A stretch of DNA of 64,000 nucleotides, taken from contig NZ_RJLM01000003.1 of assembly GCF_004104355.1 (NCBI RefSeq), positions 186,001-250,000 of the forward strand, written 5' to 3'. This document shows positions 28,794 through 39,213 of the stretch, in pieces. The stretch comes from Photobacterium chitinilyticum (GTDB lineage: Bacteria; Pseudomonadota; Gammaproteobacteria; Enterobacterales; Vibrionaceae). Every line of letters starts with the position of its first letter. The first letter of the stretch is position 1. The position numbers and the translations under genes are program-made. The notes beneath the pieces are model-generated. The model did not search any database, was not told where the DNA came from, and saw only the letters and a program-made list of their open reading frames with translations.

Positions 28794-29912
28794 TTAGCAT
28801 CGGTCGGCATAGCGGTAATAGGCATTGCAGGCACCCTCAGAGCTCACCATGCAACTGCCCATCGGGCGATTAGGTTTACAGGCTTTGCCGAATACTTTGC
28901 ATTCTTGAGGAGTCGCTAAACCTTTAAGAATATCGCCGCAGCGACACTGCTTATGATCGGGGGTATCAATATGGGTGAAATGCCCGGCAAACTTCACTTC
29001 GGCATCACGATGACGAAGGGCCGGCTTTAGCTGCAGGGCCGAGTGAGGAATATTGCCCAGCCCGCGCCAGTTGAACTGTTCGCGGATATCGAAAACACGA
29101 TCGACCTGACTTTGAGCGGCTTCATTGCCCGCATAGGTCGCAGCACGACTGTATTGCAACTGCAATGCCACTTGATGAGATACCGCCTGTTCTACCAACA
29201 TCAGAACAGATTCCAAAACATCGACAGGTTCAAAACCGCCCACAACCAATGGCACACGGTAGTTATCTATAATTGGCTGATAAATTTTAGCGCCACTGAT
29301 CACGCTGACGTGTGACGGGCCAATAAAAGCATTAATCGGCGACTCGCCGCCAGCCAGTACCGCCTCCATCGCAGGCATCACCAGCACATGGTTGATATGG
29401 AAAAACAGATTATCTAACTGCTGCTGTTCGGCACACTCCACCAATACAGCGGTCATCGGAGTCGTCGTTTCAAACCCAATAGCAAAATAGACCACCTGCT
29501 TATCGGGATTGTTTCGGGCAATTTTAAGCACATCCATGGGATCATAAATAGCTTCAACATTACCGCCCTCGGCACGGCATTGGGCCAGAGTGCTTTTCGA
29601 ACCGGGCACCCGGATCATATCGCCAAGTGTAACCAGCACAACACCGGGCAACCGGGCCAGTGCAATTGCCTGATCTATCCGCTCTTTGGGCATAATGCAC
29701 ACCGGACACCCAGGACCATGCACAAACTGAAGATTATCTGGCAACAGTTGTTTCAAACCATACTTCATGATGGTGTGGGTATGGCCGCCGCACACCTCCA
29801 TGATATAGAGCGGCTTCTCAAGCCCTGCCGCACGCTGCGCAATTTTTCCAGCAAGAGCCTTAACAACATCCGGCTGACGAAAACCCTGGTACAGATCTTT
29901 TAGTGGCATCAT
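28794..29912 (-). CDS. hypD: Hydrogenase maturation factor HypD
   Basis: A 372-residue iron-sulfur protein that with HypC forms the scaffold on which the Fe(CN)2CO unit is built. Recognised by EVCGGHTH, GPGCPVCI and a Cys-rich C-terminal region (CRCGDILKG, CKVFGKACKP, GSCMVSSEGAC). The ATGATG start overlaps the hypC stop, so translation is coupled. The length is typical. Confidence 0.96.
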   Translation of the reverse strand: MMPLKDLYQGFRQPDVVKALAGKIAQRAAGLEKPLYIMEVCGGHTHTIMKYGLKQLLPDNLQFVHGPGCPVCIMPKERIDQAIALARLPGVVLVTLGDMIRVPGSKSTLAQCRAEGGNVEAIYDPMDVLKIARNNPDKQVVYFAIGFETTTPMTAVLVECAEQQQLDNLFFHINHVLVMPAMEAVLAGGESPINAFIGPSHVSVISGAKIYQPIIDNYRVPLVVGGFEPVDVLESVLMLVEQAVSHQVALQLQYSRAATYAGNEAAQSQVDRVFDIREQFNWRGLGNIPHSALQLKPALRHRDAEVKFAGHFTHIDTPDHKQCRCGDILKGLATPQECKVFGKACKPNRPMGSCMVSSEGACNAYYRYADRC

Positions 29913-30166
29913 TGCAATAGCACCTTTATATCATCTTCATCCATTTCAGCCAGAAGCTGACGATAAGTTTCGAGGCTTTGTTGTGCCTCCTGCTGATCGA
30001 TTTTGCTGATGGCAAAACCAACATGGATCAAAACATGATCACCGGCGGCCAAGGGAGCCGAAATCAGATGAGTGCTAACTTGTCGCTGTACACCCAAAGT
30101 GTCGACCAGTGCAGAACATTCATCCGGATAAACTTCTAAAACATTAGAAGGAATACATAAACACAT
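29909..30166 (-). CDS. hypC: Hydrogenase assembly chaperone HypC
   Basis: An 85-residue chaperone that binds HypD and the hydrogenase large-subunit precursor. It begins MCLCIPS, keeping the essential Cys2 of the family. It lies 11 bases after hypF and overlaps hypD. With only one hypC-type gene here, it presumably serves HycE, as HycE-specific HypC does in E. coli. Confidence 0.95.
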   Translation of the reverse strand: MCLCIPSNVLEVYPDECSALVDTLGVQRQVSTHLISAPLAAGDHVLIHVGFAISKIDQQEAQQSLETYRQLLAEMDEDDIKVLLQ

Positions 30167-30176
30167 TATTGCCTCG

Positions 30177-32549
30177 TTATATGTGCAGTGCGGAAGACCC
30201 GCTCAAGCCCTTTTCAGGCTGATGGGTGGCATACCAAAGTTGCCCAGCAGCGATACCCCCGTCATTCACCGGGATGGTTTCGCCGCAATAAATTGAATTC
30301 GTTAACTCAGACAGTTGTTGATAAACCAGATCGAGCAAAACTCGATTTTGGAAGACCCCGCCAGAAAGCACGACGGGATAGGTAGGAAAAGAAACAGCCA
30401 CTGTTTTAATGTTATGCGCGATTGCTTCAAGCAGTCCTCGGCTGAGAAAGCTCACCAACAGCGACCATGTATCTGGCTGCGTACCTGACGATAGGCCAGA
30501 CGGGGCTGCCGCAAGCAGCGACAATGCATTATCGAGCAGAGGCTGCCAATCAATCATATTGGTTTCGGCAAGCTGAAATTCCATCGCGACAGAACCCGTC
30601 GCTGCCAATGCCGCCTGTTCAAGCAACAAGCCGCATTCACCTTCATAGTCAACAGAATCAACCAACCCCAACAGGCCTGCCCATGCGTCAATCAATCGCC
30701 CCATTGAAGAGGTATAAGGCGAGCTATTACCTGACTGCCAAAGCTTAAATAGGTTATCCATTTTGCTCTCGGACCACGCTTTAAATACCGCAAGCCCCAT
30801 AGCTTTGATCTCACTTAAGGTGTAACACTCAAGCAGCATTGCAAACACGATACGGGCAGGTGATTTAATGGCTTGTTCCCCCCCTAACAATCGAAATGGG
30901 CGCAAATGAAAAACCTGCTTAAAATGCCGAGGGGAGCTCAGCAGCACCTCGCCACCCCAGACAGTACCATCATCGCCCCAGCCAGTTCCGTCAAAGGCAA
31001 AACCCAACACAGTCTGTTTAATCTTGTGCTCCGCCATAACGGCCAATATGTGGGCATGATGATGCTGAACCTGATGCAGAGACATAGCTGGCGAGGCCTG
31101 CTGCTGACGCTCAATCGCATATTGTGTTGAAACATATCCAGGGTGCCTGTCGCAGACAATCTGTTCCGGTTCAACCTGATACAAAGACTCAAAGTGACGG
31201 ATTACAGCCAGATAGCGATGCTGAGTATCAATATCATCGATATCGCCAACATAAGGCGATAGGATCCATTGCTGAGCCAAGGACAGACCAATTGCGGCTT
31301 TCTGCTGGGCTCCCATCGCCAATATTGGCCGTACAGATCCATTATCTGGCTGACTATACGGCGCATATCCTCTTGCCATTCGCATCACCCGGCACTTTCC
31401 GCCGGCAAAATGAACCACGCTGTCATCGCAGGGCTGAACAATCGGACGGTTGTGATCCAACACACCGTCAACCAAGTCGCCCAACTGATCACTAACCTCA
31501 GCGAATTCCGTCGCCATCGGCATACCAGAACCGTTAGCACTGGTAAGCACAATAGCCCGATCAAGATGCTCAAACAGCAAAACATGCAACGGTGTGTAAG
31601 GAAGCATTACGCCCAAGTACGGTACGCCAGGGGCAATATTGGCAGCCAAGCTAGATTGAGGTGCAGCCTCTTTTTCCATCTGCACCTTTTTCTGCATTAA
31701 AACAATCGGACTGGCTTGAGACTGCAGTATGTCCCACTCCTCGGCCTCTCCGCTTACCAATTGCTTGGCAGCATCACCATTTGCCACCATGACCGCAAAC
31801 GGCTTGCGCTGTCGACGCTTGATTTGGCGCAGACGCGCAACAGCATCACTATTGCTGGCATCACAAGCCAGATGAAAACCACCAAGTCCCTTAATCGCGA
31901 TAATCCCGCCTTGTCGCAAGGTTCTAGCTGCCATAGCAATCGCAGATGCTTTGTGTGCCAACACCTCGCCGGATCCCGACACATAGCGAACTCTCGGACC
32001 GCAGTGGTCACAGCTAATTGGCTGGGCATGATAGCGCCGGTCCAGCGGATTTTGGTAAGCCTGCTGACAGGGCTGGCACAACGAAAACGTCCGCATTCCG
32101 GTAACCGCCCTATCATAGGGAAGTGCTTCAACAATGGTGTATCGGGGGCCACAATGGGTACAGTTGGTAAACGGATAACGGTAATAACGCGAGGTCGGAT
32201 CGGCAATATCTGCACGGCAGTCCTCGCATATTCCCTGATCTGGCGAAAGACACACGCTAGTCAGTGACCTCCCCTTGCTTTGCTCAATAGCAAACGACGT
32301 AACATGGTGCAGCGGGCGCGGCCAGACAGCAACCTGATCAATCCGGCTAAGCGGCGGAGCTTGCAGTGTTAGTTCTGAGATAAATTCATCCAACTGATCA
32401 ACGTCCCCCTGCACGTCCACTTTTACCCCTTCGGAGTCATTGATTACAGAACCTGCCAACTGGTGACGAATTGCCAATTGATAGACAAACGGCCTGAATC
32501 CAACCCCCTGAACAATACCTGTAATATGGATAAACCTACGCTGCTTCAT
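30177..32549 (-). CDS. hypF: Carbamoyltransferase HypF
   Basis: About 790 residues; makes and transfers the carbamoyl group to HypE. Domains in order: acylphosphatase-like (GIVQGVGFRPFVYQLA), two zinc-finger pairs (CEDCRAD...CTHCGP and CQPCQQA...CDHCGP), a YrdC-like domain (IKGLGGFHLACDA) and a Kae1-like domain (HHAHILAV, FDGTGWGDDG, VLSGGVFQN). A GTG six codons upstream (32567) is in frame, but the ATG giving MKQRRFIHI fits the family. It is the largest gene of the hyp operon, and the hup/fdhD pair lies just upstream. Confidence 0.95.
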   Translation of the reverse strand: MKQRRFIHITGIVQGVGFRPFVYQLAIRHQLAGSVINDSEGVKVDVQGDVDQLDEFISELTLQAPPLSRIDQVAVWPRPLHHVTSFAIEQSKGRSLTSVCLSPDQGICEDCRADIADPTSRYYRYPFTNCTHCGPRYTIVEALPYDRAVTGMRTFSLCQPCQQAYQNPLDRRYHAQPISCDHCGPRVRYVSGSGEVLAHKASAIAMAARTLRQGGIIAIKGLGGFHLACDASNSDAVARLRQIKRRQRKPFAVMVANGDAAKQLVSGEAEEWDILQSQASPIVLMQKKVQMEKEAAPQSSLAANIAPGVPYLGVMLPYTPLHVLLFEHLDRAIVLTSANGSGMPMATEFAEVSDQLGDLVDGVLDHNRPIVQPCDDSVVHFAGGKCRVMRMARGYAPYSQPDNGSVRPILAMGAQQKAAIGLSLAQQWILSPYVGDIDDIDTQHRYLAVIRHFESLYQVEPEQIVCDRHPGYVSTQYAIERQQQASPAMSLHQVQHHHAHILAVMAEHKIKQTVLGFAFDGTGWGDDGTVWGGEVLLSSPRHFKQVFHLRPFRLLGGEQAIKSPARIVFAMLLECYTLSEIKAMGLAVFKAWSESKMDNLFKLWQSGNSSPYTSSMGRLIDAWAGLLGLVDSVDYEGECGLLLEQAALAATGSVAMEFQLAETNMIDWQPLLDNALSLLAAAPSGLSSGTQPDTWSLLVSFLSRGLLEAIAHNIKTVAVSFPTYPVVLSGGVFQNRVLLDLVYQQLSELTNSIYCGETIPVNDGGIAAGQLWYATHQPEKGLSGSSALHI

Positions 32550-32616
32550 GTTTGCCACTCGATACACACCAATCTGCTTACTAACTAACCGCCGCTAAAA
32601 TCACCAGAGATCCCAG

Positions 32617-33207
32617 TTAAGAAAACAATAATGAACCGCCAAATACCGTCATGCTCATTCCGATACCAAACCCAACCGCGTTCAGGATCACTCGGTTTTT
32701 CATGCAGCTAACAGCAAGCTGTACTAGGAAAATTCCAAACATATGCAACATCGTCGTCGCTAGCACAAAGCCTGAAAAGTAATACATAGCCTGGCTATCT
32801 AGCGGCATTTCCATGCCATGGGCCATGCCGTGAAACAAGGCAAACCCCATGACTAAGGCCAGCGTAGCTTTTTCTGACAAACGCGCACCGGAGCATAACA
32901 ATATCCCCATCGCAACCACAGACAGCGCAATACCAATTTCAACGCCCGGCATCACCAGTCCAGAAACTCCCATCATTCCGCCAACAATCATGATGGCAAC
33001 AAAGGCTAATGGCAGACGGTAGCGTGCCTGACCGCCAAAAAGTGCAGCGAGCATGCCAACCCCTAGCATTACGCTCAGATGATCTATCCCTGTCAGCGGA
33101 TGAATGAATCCACTTTCAAATCCATGCGTACCAATATGGCCGGGATGAGCCAGCGCCAATGGTGAGAACAACGCAAGCAAGCCGGATAATAAATATTTCT
33201 TTTTCAT
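32617..33207 (-). CDS. hupE: HupE/UreJ-family nickel permease
   Basis: A 196-residue membrane protein with an N-terminal signal-like segment ending ALAHPGH, then about six hydrophobic helices. The family motif is present as HPLTGIDHLSVMLGVG. HupE/UreJ proteins import nickel. Its place between fdhD and hypF fits supply of nickel for the hydrogenase. The gap to fdhD is only 36 bases, so the two are probably co-transcribed. Confidence 0.92.
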   Translation of the reverse strand: MKKKYLLSGLLALFSPLALAHPGHIGTHGFESGFIHPLTGIDHLSVMLGVGMLAALFGGQARYRLPLAFVAIMIVGGMMGVSGLVMPGVEIGIALSVVAMGILLCSGARLSEKATLALVMGFALFHGMAHGMEMPLDSQAMYYFSGFVLATTMLHMFGIFLVQLAVSCMKNRVILNAVGFGIGMSMTVFGGSLLFS

Positions 33208-33243
33208 GTCGAATGCCTTCTTAAATAAATAGAGAAAATAGTG

Positions 33244-34068
33244 TTAAATCATGCCGAAAATACGTTCAGGGTGAGCATAGACATCAGCGCGGCCGGGACG
33301 GCAGTAGCCCAGCAAGGTCACGTTGAGTTTTTCAGCCAGCTCGACAGCCATTTTGGTCGCAGACGAAATAGCAAAGAGGATTTCAACCCCTGCTGCGCCC
33401 ACCTTTTGGACCATTTCAAAACTGGCACGGCTGGTTACCAATACCGCCCCGCCCTCGAAATGATGGCGATGGATATACCCCACCAGTTTGTCGAGCGCGA
33501 TATGGCGACCTACATCTTCGAAAATCGCCTGAATCTGTCCGTCATTATCGAGATAGACCGCTGCATGAGCCGATCCAGTCAACTGGTTCAGTTGTTGTTT
33601 CAGCAATAGTTGATTCAATGCTCCGTCAAGGTGACAAATATCAAACTGAGTGTTTGAAGCCAGCGGTGTCAGAGAACGGCACACGGATTCCAACTTTTCC
33701 TCGCCACAAATACCGCAACCAGTCATTCCCGCCAACGAGCGACGTTTCTGTTTCAGGTTAAACAGGCAGCGGTTGGCAACACTGACATCCACAGTAATTC
33801 CGTTGCAGCCCGGAGAAATATCAATGTTATGGATATCTCGATGATGCTGGATAATGCCCTCGGACAACGAAAAGCCAATAACAAAATCCTCCAAATCATT
33901 GGGAGTGCACATCATTACGGTATATGCGATACCATTAAAAGTTATCGCTACTGGCATTTCTTCTATTATGTAGTCCATATCTTGCCAACTCTGTTTTCCT
34001 TTTCGAAAACGGACAATCGGCAATTCACTGGCGTTAGTGAACGCCGAAAAGGAAAGCAATTCGCTCAT
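33244..34068 (-). CDS. fdhD: Formate dehydrogenase sulfurtransferase FdhD
   Basis: About 274 residues. FdhD transfers sulfur from IscS to the molybdenum cofactor and is required for active formate dehydrogenases such as FdhF. The swivelling Cys loop is visible as GMTGCGICG. The ATG giving MSELLSF is preferred; a TTG four codons earlier is also open. It lies 96 bases downstream of fhlA and immediately upstream of hupE. Confidence 0.94.
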   Translation of the reverse strand: MSELLSFSAFTNASELPIVRFRKGKQSWQDMDYIIEEMPVAITFNGIAYTVMMCTPNDLEDFVIGFSLSEGIIQHHRDIHNIDISPGCNGITVDVSVANRCLFNLKQKRRSLAGMTGCGICGEEKLESVCRSLTPLASNTQFDICHLDGALNQLLLKQQLNQLTGSAHAAVYLDNDGQIQAIFEDVGRHIALDKLVGYIHRHHFEGGAVLVTSRASFEMVQKVGAAGVEILFAISSATKMAVELAEKLNVTLLGYCRPGRADVYAHPERIFGMI

Positions 34069-34118
34069 ACTTAAACTCAACTAATATTATTTACAACCGA
34101 AATAGGTCTTAATGATTA

Positions 34119-34172
34119 ATGACTACTATAATTAGGCGTAATAGTCATAATCAATTCGAAATGAATTCATTT
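34119..34172. promoter_or_regulatory. Two dyads in the fhlA-fdhD gap
   Basis: The 96-base gap holds an imperfect hairpin, ATGACTA (34119-34125) with TAGTCAT (34142-34148), and the perfect 14-bp palindrome AAATGAATTCATTT (34159-34172) just after the fhlA stop. Read leftward, the second includes CATTTCG, a half-site of the E. coli FhlA consensus. No sigma-54 promoter is evident here. It could be operator or terminator. Confidence 0.35.
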
Positions 34173-34176
34173 AATT

Positions 34177-36243
34177 TCATCCAATCTCATCCAAATAGTC
34201 ATGACTCTTAATACCCATTTTTTGCATTCTTGATAATAACGTTGTTCGTTTCACACCTAATTTAACTGCAGCACCTCTTGGCCCGGCAATTATTCCGTTA
34301 CTCTCGCGCAATGCAGAGATAACAGCATCTCGGTCAAATATATTATCGCTCGCTGGTAATATAGGCTTAGATTTAACCATTTTATTATTTAAAGAACTGA
34401 TCGTGATAAGTTCTTCGGTAGGAACACTCAGTACATTTCCTCGCGTCAAGATCACCGAACGCTCAATAAAATTACGCAGTTCACGTACATTTCCCGGCCA
34501 AGGAAACTTAGACAGGGTATCCAATGTTTCGGCAGCAATCGCAGTAATATCTTTACCCATTTTTTTCGAGATAACCCGTGTAAAGTGTTTAACCAACAAG
34601 GGAATATCTTCAGGGCGTTCGCGTAAAGGCGGGATCTTGATTGGAAAGACATTCAATCGATAATACAGATCACTTCTAAAACCTTTGGATTCTACCATCG
34701 ACAAGAGATTGGCATTAGTCGCAACCACTATTCGTACATCAACCGATATCAGCTGATTTTTTCCGACACGCTCAATCTCATTTTCCTGCAGTGCCCGTAA
34801 TAACTTAGGCTGTAGATCAAGCGGCATATCACCAATTTCATCGAGAAACAGCGTCCCTTTATGGGCTTGTTCAAATCGTCCGACCCGTTGGCTTATCGCT
34901 CCGGTAAAAGCCCCGCGTTCGTGGCCAAACAATTCACTTTCAAACAAACCAGCAGGCACTGCTGCGCAATTCATTTTGACCATTCGGGTATTGCTACGAC
35001 GACTTAACTTATGGATAGCCTGTGCTATCAATTCTTTACCCGTTCCTGACTCCCCTAAAATCAATACCGTACTGTCGCAGTCTGCCACCATGGCGACTTG
35101 ATCCAGTACCTTGTTCATCACCTCGCTCTGGCTGATGATGTCATCGAAAATCGCATGATCCATGTAGCTTTCTTCAATATTGATATAGTCTGTTGTCGGG
35201 ATTGTTTTTGAAATCGCCTCGTGAACCTTCAGGCTGTGCATCGCCAAGGCAACCCGAGCAGCTATCTGCAGAAACAGCTCGACGTCATGAGGCGGATAAG
35301 GCTTATCTTCCCGCTGCATATAGCAGATATACCCTATCGTGCTGTTGCGAAAAACCATTGGCACAACACAGGCACTTTTTGCCGATAGAGGAAAAAAAGG
35401 GACATTATTGTTAAGGCTCAACTGTTGTATTGTCAAAGCGCTCAAAACGACAGGCTTATTCTTTTCCACTGCATCCTTAATCGCGTCATCATTGGAAAAG
35501 AAATGGCTTCGATAATCAATTTTACCATCACTATAGCCACAATAATCCTGTCCGTAATGGCCATCATGAGTCTGAATAATTGATAAGTCACTCATGGAAA
35601 AGTGCTGATATAAGAACTTCAATAGCGATGTGATTAACTCTTTTTTCGTACTACGACTGATCACTGCGTTGGTAACATCAACCAACATTTGAAAATTATT
35701 GCGCTCATCACTTATCTGCTGAGCAATATTAGAGGCCAATTCATGTTCAATAATATGCTCAACCATGGAGGTGATCATATTAGTGAACAACTTGAACTGT
35801 TTCTCTGAATAGTTATCATCTTTGATTTCCACATTAATGAACTCTATTGAACCGAGTTGTTTACATGCAGAAACTAGTGGTACTTTACAATAATTATCAA
35901 TATTACTATAAGCTGGATGCTCAATTAGTTGGGGATAACTAAGATATAACGCCTCGCCTTGTATTCGATGAGTACAACCATCATTAACAATACTATGAAG
36001 TGAAAGACTATTCTGATTATACTGGTAACACTGAAGATCATTTTCCTGGTCAAAGAAATATAAGACAGGCAATGCATCAAGATCACTTTTCAAAATAATA
36101 TTGACTCGGTCTACCTTGATGAAGGATAAATCATCATTATTTAGAAACGTCATCAAGCCTGAAATATCATTGCTCGATAGCAGGGCTTTCGATAAATTCA
36201 TCAAATCACTTTCAAAGTGTTCCATGGTCCGGTCATCTCGCAC
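34177..36243 (-). CDS. fhlA: Formate-responsive sigma-54 activator FhlA
   Basis: About 682-688 residues. FhlA senses formate and activates sigma-54 promoters of the FHL regulon. N-terminal GAF-type sensor regions fill the first 370 residues. The AAA+ domain follows (GESGTGKE Walker A, GAFTGA sigma-54 contact loop, FLDEIGDMP Walker B, NVFPIKIPPLRERPEDI). A Fis-type HTH ends the protein (GVKRTTLLSRMQKMGI). Length and order match E. coli FhlA. The first codon of the frame is GTG; the ATG at 36225 (MEHFES) is a possible alternative and neither has a strong ribosome site. Its presumed targets are the hydN and hycB promoters in this window. Confidence 0.95.
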   Translation of the reverse strand: MRDDRTMEHFESDLMNLSKALLSSNDISGLMTFLNNDDLSFIKVDRVNIILKSDLDALPVLYFFDQENDLQCYQYNQNSLSLHSIVNDGCTHRIQGEALYLSYPQLIEHPAYSNIDNYCKVPLVSACKQLGSIEFINVEIKDDNYSEKQFKLFTNMITSMVEHIIEHELASNIAQQISDERNNFQMLVDVTNAVISRSTKKELITSLLKFLYQHFSMSDLSIIQTHDGHYGQDYCGYSDGKIDYRSHFFSNDDAIKDAVEKNKPVVLSALTIQQLSLNNNVPFFPLSAKSACVVPMVFRNSTIGYICYMQREDKPYPPHDVELFLQIAARVALAMHSLKVHEAISKTIPTTDYINIEESYMDHAIFDDIISQSEVMNKVLDQVAMVADCDSTVLILGESGTGKELIAQAIHKLSRRSNTRMVKMNCAAVPAGLFESELFGHERGAFTGAISQRVGRFEQAHKGTLFLDEIGDMPLDLQPKLLRALQENEIERVGKNQLISVDVRIVVATNANLLSMVESKGFRSDLYYRLNVFPIKIPPLRERPEDIPLLVKHFTRVISKKMGKDITAIAAETLDTLSKFPWPGNVRELRNFIERSVILTRGNVLSVPTEELITISSLNNKMVKSKPILPASDNIFDRDAVISALRESNGIIAGPRGAAVKLGVKRTTLLSRMQKMGIKSHDYLDEIG

Positions 36244-36387
36244 AGTTAATTCAAATGACTGATAAATATCTACCAGCCCTATTTGTCATACAATTTTGAG
36301 CTATCTATCAAGATAGGCATTGATCTGCATCAACAAGAACAAAACACAACTATCTGATATTTAAGTATCTTTACAAGGTGACACTCA

Positions 36388-36430
36388 ATAAAAGTGGTTT
36401 CCTTGGCAGTTCAATACCAAGGAAACCCAC
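36388..36430 (-). terminator. Terminator of hydN-fdhF
   Basis: Just after the fdhF stop, reading leftward: GTGGGTTTCCTTGG, a 10-base loop, then CCAAGGAAACCAC, followed by TTTTATT. One base is bulged. A typical intrinsic terminator. Confidence 0.9.
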
Positions 36431-36436
36431 TAATCA

Positions 36437-38581
36437 TTACGCATTCACGACATGATTTTTCAAACGGGCTTTCAAATTACTGTACTCTGTCTGTACATAA
36501 TTCTCGGCCCACGCCTGATCATCAATCTGCTCGACTTTCACCGCACAGTATTTGAACTCGGGCGTGCTGGAAATAGGATCAACATGCTCAATAGTGAGTT
36601 CATTACATGCGCCTATCCACCATTGGTAAGTCATGTAAACCACACCCATGTTAATGCGATCATTGCAACTTGCCCGGGAAATGACCTTACCGCGACGAGA
36701 TGACACCCAAACCAACTGCTGATCATCGATACCCAGAGCCCGCGCATCATCCGGATGCATTTGCACGTAACCCGGTTCATCAGCCAGCGTCTGCAACGCC
36801 GCACAGTTACCTGTCATCGAACGGCATGAGTAGTGACCGACTTCACGCACGGTAGACAATACCAATGGATAATCATGATCGGGTTGCTCATAAGGTGGCC
36901 GCCACTCAGCAGCAATTAGCCTGCCCTTACCCGATGGCATAGTGAACTTATTCCCTTCAAACAAGAATGACGTCCCTGGGTGATCCTCGGTCGGACAAGG
37001 CCATTGCACCGATTTCAGCCCAGACATTTTCTCGTAGGTCGCTCCGGTATACAACGGACATAGACCGCGCAGCTCATCCCAGATCTCCTCGGTGTTGCTG
37101 TAGGACATCGGGTAGCCCATTCGGGTTGCCAGCAAGCTGAAGATTTCCCAGTCAGGCTTAACGTTCGGCGGTGGTGTCACCGCTTTGTAGAAGCGCTGGA
37201 AACCACGGTCAGCACTGCTGTAAACCCCTTCGTGTTCGCCCCAGCTGGTTGCAGGGAAGATCACGTCCGCCATTTCAGCGGTCTGCGTCATGAATATGTC
37301 CTGAACAATCACCAGTTCCATTTTATTCATCGTTTTACGCAAAGCAGCCAAATCAGCTTCAGTTTGAGCCGGATCCTCGCCAAAGACATAGAATGCCTTA
37401 CAGATCCCTTCATCAACTTTGTGGCCAATTTCAGTCAAGCGATAGCCCGGCTTGCCAGACAGACTTACACCCCAGGCATTTTCGAACTTATCACGAATAC
37501 TGTCATCGGCAACGTCTTGGTAGCCTGGGAACTGATGCGGCAGCATGCCCATATCACAGGTTCCCTGTACATTATTCTGGCCACGAACCGGGCCACAGCC
37601 CACACCACGACGGCCAAAATTACCGGTTATCAAAGCCAACGAGGCCAAACCACGAACGACATCAACAGCCTGACCGTATTGCGTTACACCCATACCCCAT
37701 AGGATCATGGCTTCTGGTGCAGCAGCATAGGTACGTGCAGCCTGACGGATTTCAGCCGCGGTCAAACCCGTAATCGTTTCAACCGATTCCGGCGTGTAGT
37801 TGGCAACCAGCTTGCGGAACTCATCAAAGCCTTCAGTATGCTTCTGAACATAAGACTTATCATATAAGTTCTCTTCTATCATTACATTGGCCAAGGCATT
37901 GACCAGTGCCATGTTCGAACCGTTTTTCTGCTGCAACCACTGATCTGCCACTCGGGCCGACTCAATTTTACGCGGGTCGCAGACAATAATTTTCGCACCT
38001 TTAGCACGTGCTTTTAGAATGTGTCTTGCTACAACCGGATGAGAATCAGCCGCGTTGTAACCGAATATAAGCAAACATTTGGTATCTTGAATTTCGGGAA
38101 TGGCGTTGCTCATAGCACCATTACCTACTGTTGTCTCCAGACCGGAGACTGACGGCGCGTGTCACACCCTGGCGCAGTGATCGACGTTGTTGGTTCCGAT
38201 GACCGCCCTTGCAAATTTCTGCATGACATAGTTGGCTTCGTTACCCGGACCTCGGGCTGAGCCTGTTGTCATAATCGCATCAGGGCCAAATTTGTCCTTG
38301 ATAGCGAGAAGCTTCTCACTGGCAAAATCCAGTGCTTCATCCCACGATACCGCTTCCAGTTCGGCATCTCGGGTACGGCGAATCATAGGTTGCTTGAGTC
38401 GCGGTGTCAGTAGGTTGGTATCATTAAGAAAATCCCAACCATAATAACCTTTCAGGCAAAGCTGACCTTCATTAGTACGGCCATCAGCCGGTTCAGCAGC
38501 AATGACTTTGTCATTCTCAACCACCAACTTCAGTTTGCACCCAGTACCACAGTAGGGACAAACGACAATTGATTTTTTCAT
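36437..38581 (-). CDS. fdhF: Formate dehydrogenase H, selenoprotein FdhF
   Basis: A 714-residue molybdenum selenoenzyme that oxidizes formate to CO2 in formate hydrogenlyase. The frame is interrupted only by TGA at 38164-38162, codon 140, read as selenocysteine. The context is CARV-Sec-HAPS, and E. coli FdhF also has Sec140. Downstream the frame continues without a break (SVSGLETTVGNGAMSNA). The N-terminal 4Fe-4S cluster ligands are in CPYCGTGC and GQLCLKG; the remainder carries the molybdopterin-binding domains (for example VWGEHEG-like loop, TGNCAALQT). Naive ORF calling splits it into 139- and 558-residue pieces. It lies 25 bases after hydN under the hydN sigma-54 promoter. Confidence 0.97.
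38133..38164 (-). promoter_or_regulatory. Bacterial SECIS element in fdhF
   Basis: Starting at the UGA, 18 bases lead to a GGUCU loop closed by a perfect 6-bp stem, GUCUCC with GGAGAC (38133-38149). The E. coli fdhF SECIS has the same loop sequence at the same 18-base distance. SelB would bind this hairpin and place Sec-tRNA at the UGA. Confidence 0.93.
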
Positions 38582-38606
38582 ATTAGCCTATTAAATAATC
38601 TATTTA

Positions 38607-39155
38607 TCAAAGAGAAGGAACCACAACAGCACCCAAAGCAGCCGCTTCACGTTTCTGTTTGCTGGTTTCATTCAGTGTTTCGGGCTCTATGATCTGTATT
38701 GCACCCGTCGGACAAACCTGTACACAGGCAGGTCCTTCTTCTCGGTGGCTACACAAATCACATTTCAATGCCTGGGATTCAGGCACCTGGCGCTTAAACA
38801 ACCCGGATCCTTTGGTATCCTCAACCATTTTCGTCACGACATTCATTGCCCCATATGGACAAGCAATGACGCAGGTTTTACAACCGATACAGCGAGACTG
38901 CACCACTTTGACGTGGCCATCCTCAAGGACAATCGCATTATTGGGGCAAACCTGAGCACACGGAGCATCATCACACTGGCGACACATTATCGGTGTTGTC
39001 ACTTGTGCGTTCTTCACCAACGTCAATCGCGGTGAAAAGTCAGATGGATCCAAAGCGGCAAGCGAGCTCTCTGCCTGATGAGAAATCACGCACGCCACTT
39101 CACAGGTTCGACAACCAATACACAAATTTGGATCTGCAAATACAAACCGGTTCAT
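38607..39155 (-). CDS. hydN: Four-cluster ferredoxin-like electron carrier HydN
   Basis: A 182-residue iron-sulfur protein with four 4Fe-4S motifs (CIGCRTCEVAC, CRQCDDAPCAQVC, CIGCKTCVIACP, CDLCSHREEGPACVQVC). HydN accompanies FdhF and is thought to assist electron transfer or assembly. The start is the ATG of MNRFVFADP with AAGGG upstream; the frame is open 59 codons further but crosses the promoter. It is the first gene of the hydN-fdhF unit. Confidence 0.93.
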   Translation of the reverse strand: MNRFVFADPNLCIGCRTCEVACVISHQAESSLAALDPSDFSPRLTLVKNAQVTTPIMCRQCDDAPCAQVCPNNAIVLEDGHVKVVQSRCIGCKTCVIACPYGAMNVVTKMVEDTKGSGLFKRQVPESQALKCDLCSHREEGPACVQVCPTGAIQIIEPETLNETSKQKREAAALGAVVVPSL

Positions 39156-39213
39156 GGTGTATCCCTTGTAGAAATCGACACATCGAAGCCAAAACTGTGA
39201 CCTCGCCCCTATT

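Noticed and set aside
36437-38581. Two separate ORFs (139 and 558 residues) suggesting a broken formate dehydrogenase
   Set aside because: The break is a TGA at the position of the catalytic Sec, the frame is kept, a SECIS follows, and selABC are in the window; it is one selenoprotein gene.
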